A stretch of 64,000 nucleotides of DNA from positions 1 through 64,000 of the forward strand of contig NZ_FZOL01000014.1 of NCBI RefSeq assembly GCF_900188455.1. Direction: 5' to 3'. Below, one piece after another: positions 17,513 through 24,866 of this stretch. Origin of the DNA: Pseudomonas japonica (lineage in GTDB: Bacteria > Pseudomonadota > Gammaproteobacteria > Pseudomonadales > Pseudomonadaceae). The notes under the pieces are model-generated. The model saw only the letters and a program-made list of their open reading frames with translations, ran no database searches and had not been told where the DNA came from. The stretch's first letter is position 1; each line of letters opens with the position of its first letter. A program made the position numbers and the translations under genes.

Positions 17513-18283
17513 ATGAACACGAAGGTCATCAGCCTGGTTTCGGTCGGCGCCCACCCCACCTCGGGGCGCAGCCGCCGTGCCGAACAGGACGCCCGCGCCG
17601 TGGAGCTGGGCCTGCAACTGGCCGGCGACACGCTGCAGGTATTGCATGCCGGCGATCCCCATGAGGAAGCCCTGCGCGCCTACCTGGGCATGGGCCTGGC
17701 CCAGCTCGATGTACTCGAGCAGCCGGCCGGCGCCGATGTGCTCGGCGTGCTCGGCGACTACCTGCGCGAAGCCGGCGCGCAACTGGTGCTCACCGGCAGT
17801 CAGGCGGAAACCGGCGAAGGCTCGGGCATGCTCCCGTACCTGCTGGCCGAGCGCCTGGGCTGGCCGCTGGTGGTGGGCCTGGCCGAGGTGGAGTCCATCG
17901 ACAACGGCACCGCCCAGGTGCTGCAGGCGCTGCCCCGTGGTCAGCGGCGGCGGCTCAAGGTACGCCTGCCGTTTCTCGCCTCTGTGGATAACGCCGCGCC
18001 GAAGCCACGGCAGAGCGCCTTCGGTCCGGCGCGCCGCGGTGTGCTGGCGGCTCGCGAGGTGGAGATCGTCGACGACGAGCTGTTCGCCAGTGCCGAACTG
18101 CTGCCCGCCAAGCCGCGTCCCAAGCGGCTCAAGGTGATCAAGGCGAAGAGCGGTGCCGACCGCATGAAGGCCGCCACGGCCAAGGCCAGTGGCGGCGGTG
18201 GACAAGTGCTCAAGGATGTCAGTCCGCAGGCCGGGGCCGAAGCCATTCTCAAGCTGTTGATGGAAGAAGGCGTGCTGCGCTGA
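17513..18283 (+). CDS. etfB: Electron transfer flavoprotein beta subunit, dgc-associated
   Basis: A 256-residue ETF beta-like protein 15 bp after the alpha subunit. Family features: an N-terminal adenine-nucleotide alpha-hydrolase-like fold (SLVSVGAHPTSGRSRRAEQD), LVLTGSQAETGEGSGMLPYLLAERLGWP at about residues 91-118, and basic segment RRRLKVRLPFLASV. The ETF beta recognition loop is recognisable but diverged, as expected for the dgc-linked pair (PA5401-like). Last gene of the dgc operon; a perfect hairpin follows at 18339. Contains an exact TGTGGATAA at 17983-17991. Confidence 0.85.
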   Translation: MNTKVISLVSVGAHPTSGRSRRAEQDARAVELGLQLAGDTLQVLHAGDPHEEALRAYLGMGLAQLDVLEQPAGADVLGVLGDYLREAGAQLVLTGSQAETGEGSGMLPYLLAERLGWPLVVGLAEVESIDNGTAQVLQALPRGQRRRLKVRLPFLASVDNAAPKPRQSAFGPARRGVLAAREVEIVDDELFASAELLPAKPRPKRLKVIKAKSGADRMKAATAKASGGGGQVLKDVSPQAGAEAILKLLMEEGVLR

Positions 18284-18290
18284 GGGTTGT

Positions 18291-18870
18291 GCACAAAGTC
18301 TGTTGGCGGTTCTGTGGATAAAATGTTTGCTGCCTTCTGGAAGCCTTGCCATGCAAGGCTTCCGTGCATTTGGTCAAATTTCGTACAGGTCACTTTAAGG
18401 CTATTCCCTGGTGAATAACCGTTTCGAATGAAGCAGTTGCCCACAATCCTTGTTGGTGGCTTTGTGGATAAACTGTTTGATCAGGTATAAAACCCTTTAA
18501 AAACAATAAGTTGATGTTTTTGTTCAAAAAACGATCAATCGCCCCTCCCGAGTCTTTCAGCGGCCCTCAAAGCCCTTTCAAACAAGGCCATAGCGCTGTT
18601 ATCAACAGGTCTTGAAAGTACGCTCCCGGTTTCACACAAAGTCTGTTGGCGGCTTTGTGGATAAGGTGTTTGCCGACGGCCAGGAGCCTTGAATTCAAAG
18701 GCTTGCAGAGATTAGATCAAAAAATGAACAGTTTCAGCCTGTGCAAGGGAAGCGGCATGCGGGGCGTTTTCCCACAGTTGCTGTGGGCCGGCCTGTGGAT
18801 AAAGTGTTCGTCAGTCCGCGCGCCCCAATGAATATGGGCGTTCCGGGTAATTGGTCAAATATCGTACAGG
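18291..18870. repeat. Composite repeat block with DnaA-box-like 9-mers and AT-rich patch
   Basis: The 676-bp gap between etfB and the first RHS gene. Four diverged copies of a unit: left arm (ACAAAGTCTGTTGGCGG in copies 1 and 3), then exact TGTGGATAA at 18313, 18463, 18656 and 18794, then GTTTG/GTTCG. Copies 1, 3 and 4 are followed by a small hairpin, and copies 1 and 4 end in the 20-mer TTGGTCAAAT(T/A)TCGTACAGG (18370-18389 and 18851-18870). A single TTATCAACA lies at 18599. Bases 18481-18540 are about 27% GC. No ORF of note. Could be a DnaA-binding locus or stacked leaders of RHS genes. Confidence 0.75.
18339..18363 (+). terminator. Hairpin after etfB (possible terminator)
   Basis: Perfect 10-bp stem GGAAGCCTTG / CAAGGCTTCC with a 5-base loop, 55 bases after the etfB stop. 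Only a short T-rich stretch follows (catttgg), so termination strength is uncertain. A weaker related hairpin recurs near 18687. Confidence 0.45.
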
Positions 18871-18959
18871 CTTCCTACCTGTCAGAACTGCCAGTAGCCG
18901 TGGACGTTGCCGGGTTCTAAGGTAGTCGCAGAGGCACTGTCGACCCCCGCGAGAAGCCC

Positions 18960-19823
18960 ATGATGCAGGCGCCCACCGATACCCGCACCCTGTTGCTGGC
19001 GACCGACCGGCAACACACGCCGTTGTTCGAAGTGGATGGTGCGGATTGTCGTGCACTGGTCCACAGCCCCCACGGCGGCCGGTCCGCGATCCATCCGGCG
19101 CTGGCGCGCATGGGCTTCACCGGGCAGTTCAGGGAGCCGCGGGACCGTTACCAGTTGGGCAACGGTCATCGGGTGTACAACCCGACGCTGATGCGTTTCC
19201 ACAGCCCCGACCGCTACAGCCCGTTCGACCGTGGCGGTCTGAATGCCTACGCCTACTGTGGCGGTGATCCGGTCAACCATACCGACTCGAGCGGGCGCTT
19301 CATCGACGGCGAGCAGGCCGGTCCGCTGCTGACGCTGTTCCTGCACAGTGGCCTGTTGATGAATTCCGTGTTCAGCATGTTCTTCACCAAGATGAAGGGA
19401 TCACTGCAACTGGCCAATGGCATTGCCATCGCCGGTTCGGGCATCAGCCTGGCGGGCGGGGGGACGGCCCTGGGGGGGGAGGAGGGCGCGCAGAACCTGA
19501 TCTACATGGGGACGATGATCTCCGGGATGGTGGCGCACAGTCGTTTCGCCATCAATACGCGGGGCGAGTACAAGAAGCGGCAGTTGAAGCGGAACAAGCC
19601 AGCCGAGACCAGTGCGCCGCCGCCGACGCCCACTACGCCGACACCGGGGCAGACGTCCCCCCCTTTTGACAAGTTGTTTCCGCCGAAACGGGCTTCGAGG
19701 ACATCCATCAAAAGCCTGCCGATATTCTCGGGGACCAGGGGGGGAGACGTGAACGGCGCTGGTGAGCAACTGCGCCTGACGCTCAAATTGCTTCGTGATC
19801 GCGGTGCGTCACAGAACGTTTGA
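18960..19823 (+). CDS. Short RHS repeat-associated core protein 1
   Basis: A 287-residue orphan RHS-core protein. Residues about 8-100 hold the core signature (LLLATDRQHTPLFEV, MGFTGQFRE, YNPTLMRFHSPDRYSPF, GGLNAYAYCGGDPVNHTDSSG), which in full RHS toxins precedes the variable tip. The tip here (about 115-287) begins with hydrophobic stretches (GPLLTLFLHSGLLMNSVFSMFF; GIAIAGSGISLAGGGTALGG) and ends in a Pro/Thr-rich linker (TSAPPPTPTTPTPGQTSPP) and basic tail. The long YD-repeat shell is absent. Short stand-alone forms like this are common in P. putida-group genomes; function unknown. Start could be 18960 or 18963. Confidence 0.75.
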   Translation: MMQAPTDTRTLLLATDRQHTPLFEVDGADCRALVHSPHGGRSAIHPALARMGFTGQFREPRDRYQLGNGHRVYNPTLMRFHSPDRYSPFDRGGLNAYAYCGGDPVNHTDSSGRFIDGEQAGPLLTLFLHSGLLMNSVFSMFFTKMKGSLQLANGIAIAGSGISLAGGGTALGGEEGAQNLIYMGTMISGMVAHSRFAINTRGEYKKRQLKRNKPAETSAPPPTPTTPTPGQTSPPFDKLFPPKRASRTSIKSLPIFSGTRGGDVNGAGEQLRLTLKLLRDRGASQNV

Positions 19824-19853
19824 ACCTCGCCAGTACCAACAGGAAGACATGCC

Positions 19854-20792
19854 GTGCCCAGCACTACATCGAACCAACACAGCCCTTTGCTGCTGGCGAC
19901 CGATGCCAGCCAGACCCCGGTGTTCGAAACCCTCGCTGCCGAGTTGAATCCCCTGCGCCATTCCCCCTATGGCACGCGGCAGGGTGAGCGCGCGCCGCAA
20001 GGTCACCTGGGCTTCAATGGGCAACTGCGCGAGCAGCCGTCGGGCTGGTACCACCTCGGCCATGGCCACCGCCTCTACAACCCGGTGCTGCGGCGTTTTC
20101 ACAGTCCTGACGGTCTGAGCCCGTTCGGCGCGGGCGGCCTGAACCCCTACGCCTACTGCCAGGGCGATCCGGTGAACTTCACCGATCCCAGCGGGCGCGA
20201 AGTGCAGGGCACGCACATCCTGGGCTTCGTCCTGCATGGGCTGTTGCTGGCGATGGGCGGCGCCTCGCTGTTCTTGCCCCGTGTACTGCAGCGGGCCAGA
20301 GCGGGGAGCAGCCTGGCTCGCTACCGAGACAGCGCGCCACAGATCGCCGGTGCGACCGGCGGCCTCGATCGCGTTGGCACGGTAGCCGGCATGGTCGGTT
20401 CAGTCGCCGCCATCGGTGCGTATGCCACGGACGGTAGCGACTCTGGAGAAGGTCTGCTGTATTCGGCAGCGGGTATCGGTATCAGTGTGGCGATGGTCAA
20501 GGGCCTGGTGCTGGCCACGCCGATGAAGGATTTCACGTCCACCGGGCAGAAGAAGTTCGCCACCTTCGTGCATGGCAGGAAAGCCATCAGCGACGCGAGG
20601 CTAACCAACAGTCGTGTGTCCACGGCTGGCCCGCCCGTGCGGACGGTTGCGCCTACGGCCGTGCAGATCTGGGAGAGTCCACCGGACGGGCACGTGTACC
20701 TGCAGATGCAGGAAATCCGGAAGCGAGCACCTTTACCCCGAGGTGGAGTAGCACGGCAGATCGCGAAGCGGAAACGAAATGCACATCGCTAA
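19854..20792 (+). CDS. Short RHS repeat-associated core protein 2
   Basis: A 312-residue paralogue 30 bp after the first, with the same core (LLLATDASQTPVFE, LGFNGQLREQ, YNPVLRRFHSPDGLSPFG, GGLNPYAYCQGDPVNFTDPSG) but a different tip: a hydrophobic helix (GFVLHGLLLAMGGASLFLP), a glycine-rich AGATGGLDRVGTVAGMVGSVAAIG segment, and a basic end. GTG 19854 is taken as start because AGGAAG lies 7 bases upstream and no in-frame ATG fits. The tandem pair with shared core and unrelated tips resembles reservoirs of alternative RHS tips. No immunity gene is obvious next to either. Confidence 0.75.
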   Translation: MPSTTSNQHSPLLLATDASQTPVFETLAAELNPLRHSPYGTRQGERAPQGHLGFNGQLREQPSGWYHLGHGHRLYNPVLRRFHSPDGLSPFGAGGLNPYAYCQGDPVNFTDPSGREVQGTHILGFVLHGLLLAMGGASLFLPRVLQRARAGSSLARYRDSAPQIAGATGGLDRVGTVAGMVGSVAAIGAYATDGSDSGEGLLYSAAGIGISVAMVKGLVLATPMKDFTSTGQKKFATFVHGRKAISDARLTNSRVSTAGPPVRTVAPTAVQIWESPPDGHVYLQMQEIRKRAPLPRGGVARQIAKRKRNAHR

Positions 20793-20861
20793 TGAGTCGG
20801 AAGATCCCGGAAGCACGAAACGCGGCACCAGGCCGCGTTTCGTGGACAGACCGTGCCGGCC

Positions 20862-22151
20862 TTACTGCGCCGAAACATCCTTCAGATACGGCGCCGGCTC
20901 GGCCCCGAGGTTGTTCAGCACGCGTTGGCTGTACCAGTCGATGAAGTTGACCACGCCGAACTCATAGGTCTTCGAGTAAGGCCCCGGCTGGTAGGCCGTG
21001 GAGTTGATCCCGCGCTGGTTCTCCTCGGCCAGGCGACGGTCCTGGTCGTTGGTCGCGTCCCAGACCTCGCGCATGCGCTGCGGGTCGTAGTCCACGCCCT
21101 CGACGGCGTCCTTGCGCACCAGCCACTTGGTGGTGACCTTGGTTTCCTGGGCGCTGATCGGCCACACGGTGAAGACGATCATGTGATCGCCCATGCAGTG
21201 GTTCCACGAGTGCGGCAGGTGCAGGATGCGCATCGAACCGAGGTCGGGGTTCTGGATGCGGCCCATCAGCTTGGAGCAGGCCTGCTTGCCGTCCATGGTC
21301 ATCGACACGGTGCCCTTGAGCAGCGGCATGCGCACGATGCGGTTGCGCAGGCCGTGGCTCTTGTGCAGGTACGGGATCTTCTCGGCTTCCCAAGCGGCGG
21401 CGGAGGCGGCGACGTGGTCCTTGAACGACTGGGTGGCACGCGGGTCGTTGGTGTCGTCCCACTCCAGCAGGGTGTTGAGCAGTTCCGGGTGCGAACCGCT
21501 GCAGTGGTAGCACTCGCGGTTGTTTTCCAGGACCAGCTTCCAGTTGGCCTTTTCCATCAGGGTGGTCTGCACCGCGACCTTGGCGTTCTCCATGTCGTAC
21601 GGTTCCATGTAGTGCGCCAGGGTGGCGAGGAACTCGTCGATGGCCGGCGGGTTCTGCGCCAGGCTGATGAAGATGTAGCCGCCAGCGACCTTGCAGTGCA
21701 CGGGCTTGAGGCCGTACTCCTTCATGTCGAAGTCGGCGCCCATCTCGGTGCCGGCGAACAGCAGGCGGCCGTCCAGCTCGTAGGTCCACTGGTGGTACGG
21801 GCAGACCAGCTTGGCCACCTTGCCCTTGTCGCTGGTGCACAGCCGCGAGCCGCGGTGGCGGCAGACGTTGTGGAAGGCATGCACCTGGCCCTCGGCACCG
21901 CGCACCACCATGATCGGGTTCTTGCCGATCTCCAGGGTGAGGAAGTTGCCCTTGGCCGGGATCTCGCAGGTCATGCCGGCGATCAGCCATTCCTTGTGGA
22001 AGATCTCCTGCATGTCGATCTGGAACAGGCGCTCGTCGGTGTAGAACGGCTGTGGCAGCGAGTAGGTGCGCTCGCGGTTCTGCAACATCTCGGCGGTGGC
22101 CTTGCGTGCTGGTTCCAGCGGATCGTCCAGGCTCAGGGTAGTGACGTCCAT
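20862..22151 (-). CDS. gbcA: Glycine betaine monooxygenase, oxygenase subunit GbcA
   Basis: Rieske-type oxygenase that demethylates glycine betaine to dimethylglycine with GbcB. The 429-residue protein has the Rieske motif Cys97-x-His99 and Cys117-x2-His120 (CRHRGSRLC, CPYHQWTY), then the catalytic domain with the mononuclear iron motif NNRECYHCSGSHPE. Start 22151 (MDVTTLSLDD) is preferred because TGAGGA lies about 9 bases upstream and it gives the family's length; an ATG at 22166 overlaps that ribosome site. Divergently transcribed from gbcB across a 283-bp region with three regularly spaced half-sites. Confidence 0.95.
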   Translation of the reverse strand: MDVTTLSLDDPLEPARKATAEMLQNRERTYSLPQPFYTDERLFQIDMQEIFHKEWLIAGMTCEIPAKGNFLTLEIGKNPIMVVRGAEGQVHAFHNVCRHRGSRLCTSDKGKVAKLVCPYHQWTYELDGRLLFAGTEMGADFDMKEYGLKPVHCKVAGGYIFISLAQNPPAIDEFLATLAHYMEPYDMENAKVAVQTTLMEKANWKLVLENNRECYHCSGSHPELLNTLLEWDDTNDPRATQSFKDHVAASAAAWEAEKIPYLHKSHGLRNRIVRMPLLKGTVSMTMDGKQACSKLMGRIQNPDLGSMRILHLPHSWNHCMGDHMIVFTVWPISAQETKVTTKWLVRKDAVEGVDYDPQRMREVWDATNDQDRRLAEENQRGINSTAYQPGPYSKTYEFGVVNFIDWYSQRVLNNLGAEPAPYLKDVSAQ

Positions 22152-22235
22152 CGTGTAAGTCCTCATGGCCTCGGCGGCCGGCGAAAGTGGCTAATCGTTG
22201 TTATGCGACGCAAGGCATTTCTGCACGGATCATTT

Positions 22236-22285
22236 GCGACGGAGTGTGCGATTGCCGGCGACGCGAACCATATCCATGGGCGACA
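22236..22285 (-). promoter_or_regulatory. Three candidate AraC-family (GbdR-like) half-sites between gbcA and gbcB
   Basis: Read on the minus strand, TGTCGC (22285-22280), CGTCGC (22263-22258) and CGTCGC (22241-22236) are each 22 bp apart. They lie 85-134 bp upstream of gbcA and 150-199 bp upstream of gbcB. A fourth GCGAC is at 22205. The pattern matches the pairs before three other betaine/sarcosine promoters in the window. The remaining part of this 283-bp intergenic region shows no ORF or strong hairpin. Confidence 0.5.
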
Positions 22286-22434
22286 TGATCGAATCCGTTT
22301 CCGACGCGCCAGCCCTTGCCGGCAGGGGCTGGTCGCGATAAGCACGCCGATGTCGTGAATGGGTAAGTGGAGCGCCCGTTCCTTGCGCATTATCGTGACC
22401 ATCAAGCCGCAGTCGGCCGTGGAGACGAAGAACA

Positions 22435-23538
22435 ATGTCCAATCCCTTTCTGAATCCGGTGACCACCCAGACCTGGGCCAACGGTCGCCACATCGTCCGC
22501 TGCGTAAAAGTCATCCAGGAAACCTGGGACGTTCGCACCTTCTGCTTCATGGCCGACCAGCCGATCATGTTCTTCTTCAAGCCCGGGCAGTTCGTCACCC
22601 TGGAGCTGGAGATCGAAGGCCAGCCGGTGATGCGCTCCTACACCATCTCCAGCTCGCCGTCGGTGCCCTACAGCTTCTCGGTGACCATCAAGCGCGTGCC
22701 CGGCGGCAAGGTCTCCAACTACCTGCACGACACCCTGCACGAAGGCCAGGAACTGGCGGTGCACGGGCCGGTCGGGCTGTTCAACGCCATCGACTTCCCC
22801 AGCCCGAAAGTGCTCTACCTCAGCGGCGGCGTCGGCATCACCCCGGTGATGTCCATGGCCCGCTGGTTCTACGACACCAACGGCAATGTCGACATGGTCT
22901 TCGTGCACAGCGCGCGCTCGCCGAAGGACATCATCTATCACCGCGAGCTGGAGCACATGGCCTCGCGGATCGAAAACTTCAGCCTGCACATCATCTGCGA
23001 GAAGCATGGCCTGGGTGAGCCGTGGGCCGGCTATCGCGGCTACCTGAACCACAAGCTGATGGAACTGATCGCCCCCGACTTCATGGAGCGCGAAATCTTC
23101 TGCTGCGGCCCGACGCCCTACATGACCGCGGTCAAGCGCCTGCTGGAAGGCGCCGGCTACGACATGCGCCGCTACCACGAGGAGTCGTTCGGCGCCACGC
23201 CGCCGGAGGCCAAGGCCGACGCGGTGGAGCATGCCGAGCAGGCGGCGGAAGCGGCCGAGGAGATCACCGCCGGCGACCTGCACCTGGTGGAGTTCACCGC
23301 GACCGGCAAGAGCAGCCGCATCGCCCCCGGCGAGACCGTGCATGCCGCCGCGGCGAAGGTTGGCCTGATGATTCCCAAGGCCTGCGGCATGGGTATCTGC
23401 GGTACCTGCAAGGTGCTCAAGCTGGGCGGGGAAGTGGAGATGGAGCACAACGGCGGGATTACCGACGAGGATGTCGCCGAGGGTTACATCCTGTCCTGCT
23501 GCAGCGTGCCGAAGGGGGATGTGCGCATCGAGTACTGA
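22435..23538 (+). CDS. gbcB: Glycine betaine monooxygenase, reductase subunit GbcB
   Basis: Passes electrons from NAD(P)H to GbcA. The 367-residue protein has the ferredoxin-NADP reductase order FAD-NAD-2Fe2S: RSYTISSSP (FAD, about residue 63), GGVGITPVMSMARWFYD (NAD, about 127) and CCGPTPYMTAVKRLL, then a C-terminal plant-type ferredoxin with CGMGICGTCKVL and a distant SCC cysteine. A Glu/Ala-rich linker (KADAVEHAEQAAEAAEE) joins the parts. Divergent from gbcA and probably controlled from the same region. Converges with the permease-like gene, 3 bp apart. Confidence 0.94.
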   Translation: MSNPFLNPVTTQTWANGRHIVRCVKVIQETWDVRTFCFMADQPIMFFFKPGQFVTLELEIEGQPVMRSYTISSSPSVPYSFSVTIKRVPGGKVSNYLHDTLHEGQELAVHGPVGLFNAIDFPSPKVLYLSGGVGITPVMSMARWFYDTNGNVDMVFVHSARSPKDIIYHRELEHMASRIENFSLHIICEKHGLGEPWAGYRGYLNHKLMELIAPDFMEREIFCCGPTPYMTAVKRLLEGAGYDMRRYHEESFGATPPEAKADAVEHAEQAAEAAEEITAGDLHLVEFTATGKSSRIAPGETVHAAAAKVGLMIPKACGMGICGTCKVLKLGGEVEMEHNGGITDEDVAEGYILSCCSVPKGDVRIEY

Positions 23539-23541
23539 GGT

Positions 23542-24468
23542 TCAGCGCAACAGGCGGATCAGCAGCGTGTCGATGCGTTCGATCGGCAGGCCGCCCAGGT
23601 ACAGCGCCAGTACCGCAACGACAAAGTCCGCGAGCAGCAGCCCGCGGGCTTTGTCGTTTCTGGCGCGCTGGACCAGCGTGCTGCCACTGAGGGCCATGGC
23701 ACCGAGCAGGGGCAGGGCGCCGAGCAGCACCGCCAGCGTCCCCAGCCCCGGATAGAAGCGCTCGCCGACCAGGCGCAGGCTGACCACCGTGTCTACTGCC
23801 GGCACCGCTGAAGCGAGCAGGGCGCCCAGGCTCATCAGCCACAGGCCGGGCACCACCAGGCCCGCGTAGAGCGTGGTCTGGCGCTGGCCGCCGGTGAGTG
23901 GGGTGAAGCTCGCCTGCCACAGCGCGGCGGCGGCGAACTGGGTGGCGAACGCCTCGCGGGAAAAGTGCAGCTGGCGTTGCGCGGTATCCGCCTCCAGCAG
24001 CAGCGCGGCGGCGAGGCTGAGGAGGGCGAAGACGATGATCAGCAACGGTGCCAGCAATCCCTGCAGGCGCCGCAGCAGTGCTGGCCCCGGCAGGGCGATG
24101 GCGGCGGCGAGCAGCAGGGCGAGCAACTGCCAGTTGAGCACCTGCCCCGGCAGCAGGTGGACCGCGATCCGGGCCAGGGCATCGAGGTGCAGCAGCGGCA
24201 GCAGCAGGCACAGCGGCAGCAGCACCAGGCGCTGGTGCGCGGGCAGGAAGGCGGGGGCGAGGCTGCCGAGCAGCACGCCCGCCAGGATCGCCAGCGTGCT
24301 GTGCCAGAAGCCCAGGCCGAGCAGCGGACCGATGAAACCGATGGCCAGGGTGGCGGGCAGGCAGTTGCTGGTGAACCAGAACAGGAAGGTCTGACGGCAG
24401 TGGCTGTCGGCTGCGCGCGACGTTGTGTCGGAGGATTCCAGGGGCAGGCTGGCGGGGGCCTTGTTCAT
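23542..24468 (-). CDS. Short NCS1-like (cytosine/purine) permease homologue
   Basis: A 308-residue very hydrophobic protein with roughly 8-10 membrane helices. The N-terminal segment FLFWFTSNCLPATLAIGFIGPLLGLGFWHSTLAI matches the pattern of NCS1 nucleobase permeases (Phe/Trp-x-Asn, Gly-rich first helix, GFW). The family is usually 400-500 residues, so about a third is missing; later helices are Leu/Ala-rich and poorly conserved. It may be a reduced or decayed transporter. Start 24468 is chosen because it begins just before the recognisable helix; the frame stays open upstream but into low-complexity intergenic sequence. The ribosome binding site is weak. Confidence 0.55.
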   Translation of the reverse strand: MNKAPASLPLESSDTTSRAADSHCRQTFLFWFTSNCLPATLAIGFIGPLLGLGFWHSTLAILAGVLLGSLAPAFLPAHQRLVLLPLCLLLPLLHLDALARIAVHLLPGQVLNWQLLALLLAAAIALPGPALLRRLQGLLAPLLIIVFALLSLAAALLLEADTAQRQLHFSREAFATQFAAAALWQASFTPLTGGQRQTTLYAGLVVPGLWLMSLGALLASAVPAVDTVVSLRLVGERFYPGLGTLAVLLGALPLLGAMALSGSTLVQRARNDKARGLLLADFVVAVLALYLGGLPIERIDTLLIRLLR

Positions 24469-24732
24469 CGGGGTGTCTCGACGTTCAGGGGGGCTTGGAC
24501 GGCGAGAGGGTAGGGAGTACGGGGGCGCTAGGTTGGGGGAAATTGATTCAAATCGTGCGGGGGCAAAGCGGGGGATTCGGTGTCCGCGGGGTGGTTTCTG
24601 CCGGGAATGGCCGATTTTGTAGGAATTGGTTTTCAGCCTTTGCGTTGGGGGTTGGTGAGTGGTGTAGGTGGAGTTGGGAAATTTCGATGGATTCTGAAAT
24701 TTTCCTACCTGCACTGTCGAGGATCTGAATCC

Positions 24733-24842
24733 GTAGGAGCTGGCTTGCCTGCGAAGGACCGCGCAGCGGTCCCAAAATCGAGTCGACAGTACAGTTTTGG
24801 GACCGCTACGCGGTCCTTCGCGGGCAAGCCTGCTCCTACAGG
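24733..24842. repeat. REP pair (REPIN-like)
   Basis: Inverted pair of GTAGGAGC-type REPs in the 398-bp gap between the permease-like and chemoreceptor genes. Inner arms GGGACCGCTACGCGGTCC and a matching copy allow a long cruciform. The rest of the gap (24469-24732) holds no recognisable element. Confidence 0.8.
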
Positions 24843-24866
24843 GGGGGCGTGTTTATCCGTTCGGGA

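Noticed and set aside
18284..18959. Chromosomal origin of replication (oriC)
   Set aside because: Boxes and an AT-rich patch are present, but none of the genes that flank Pseudomonas oriC (dnaA, dnaN, rpmH, gyrB) is here. Kept only as a DnaA-binding-type locus.
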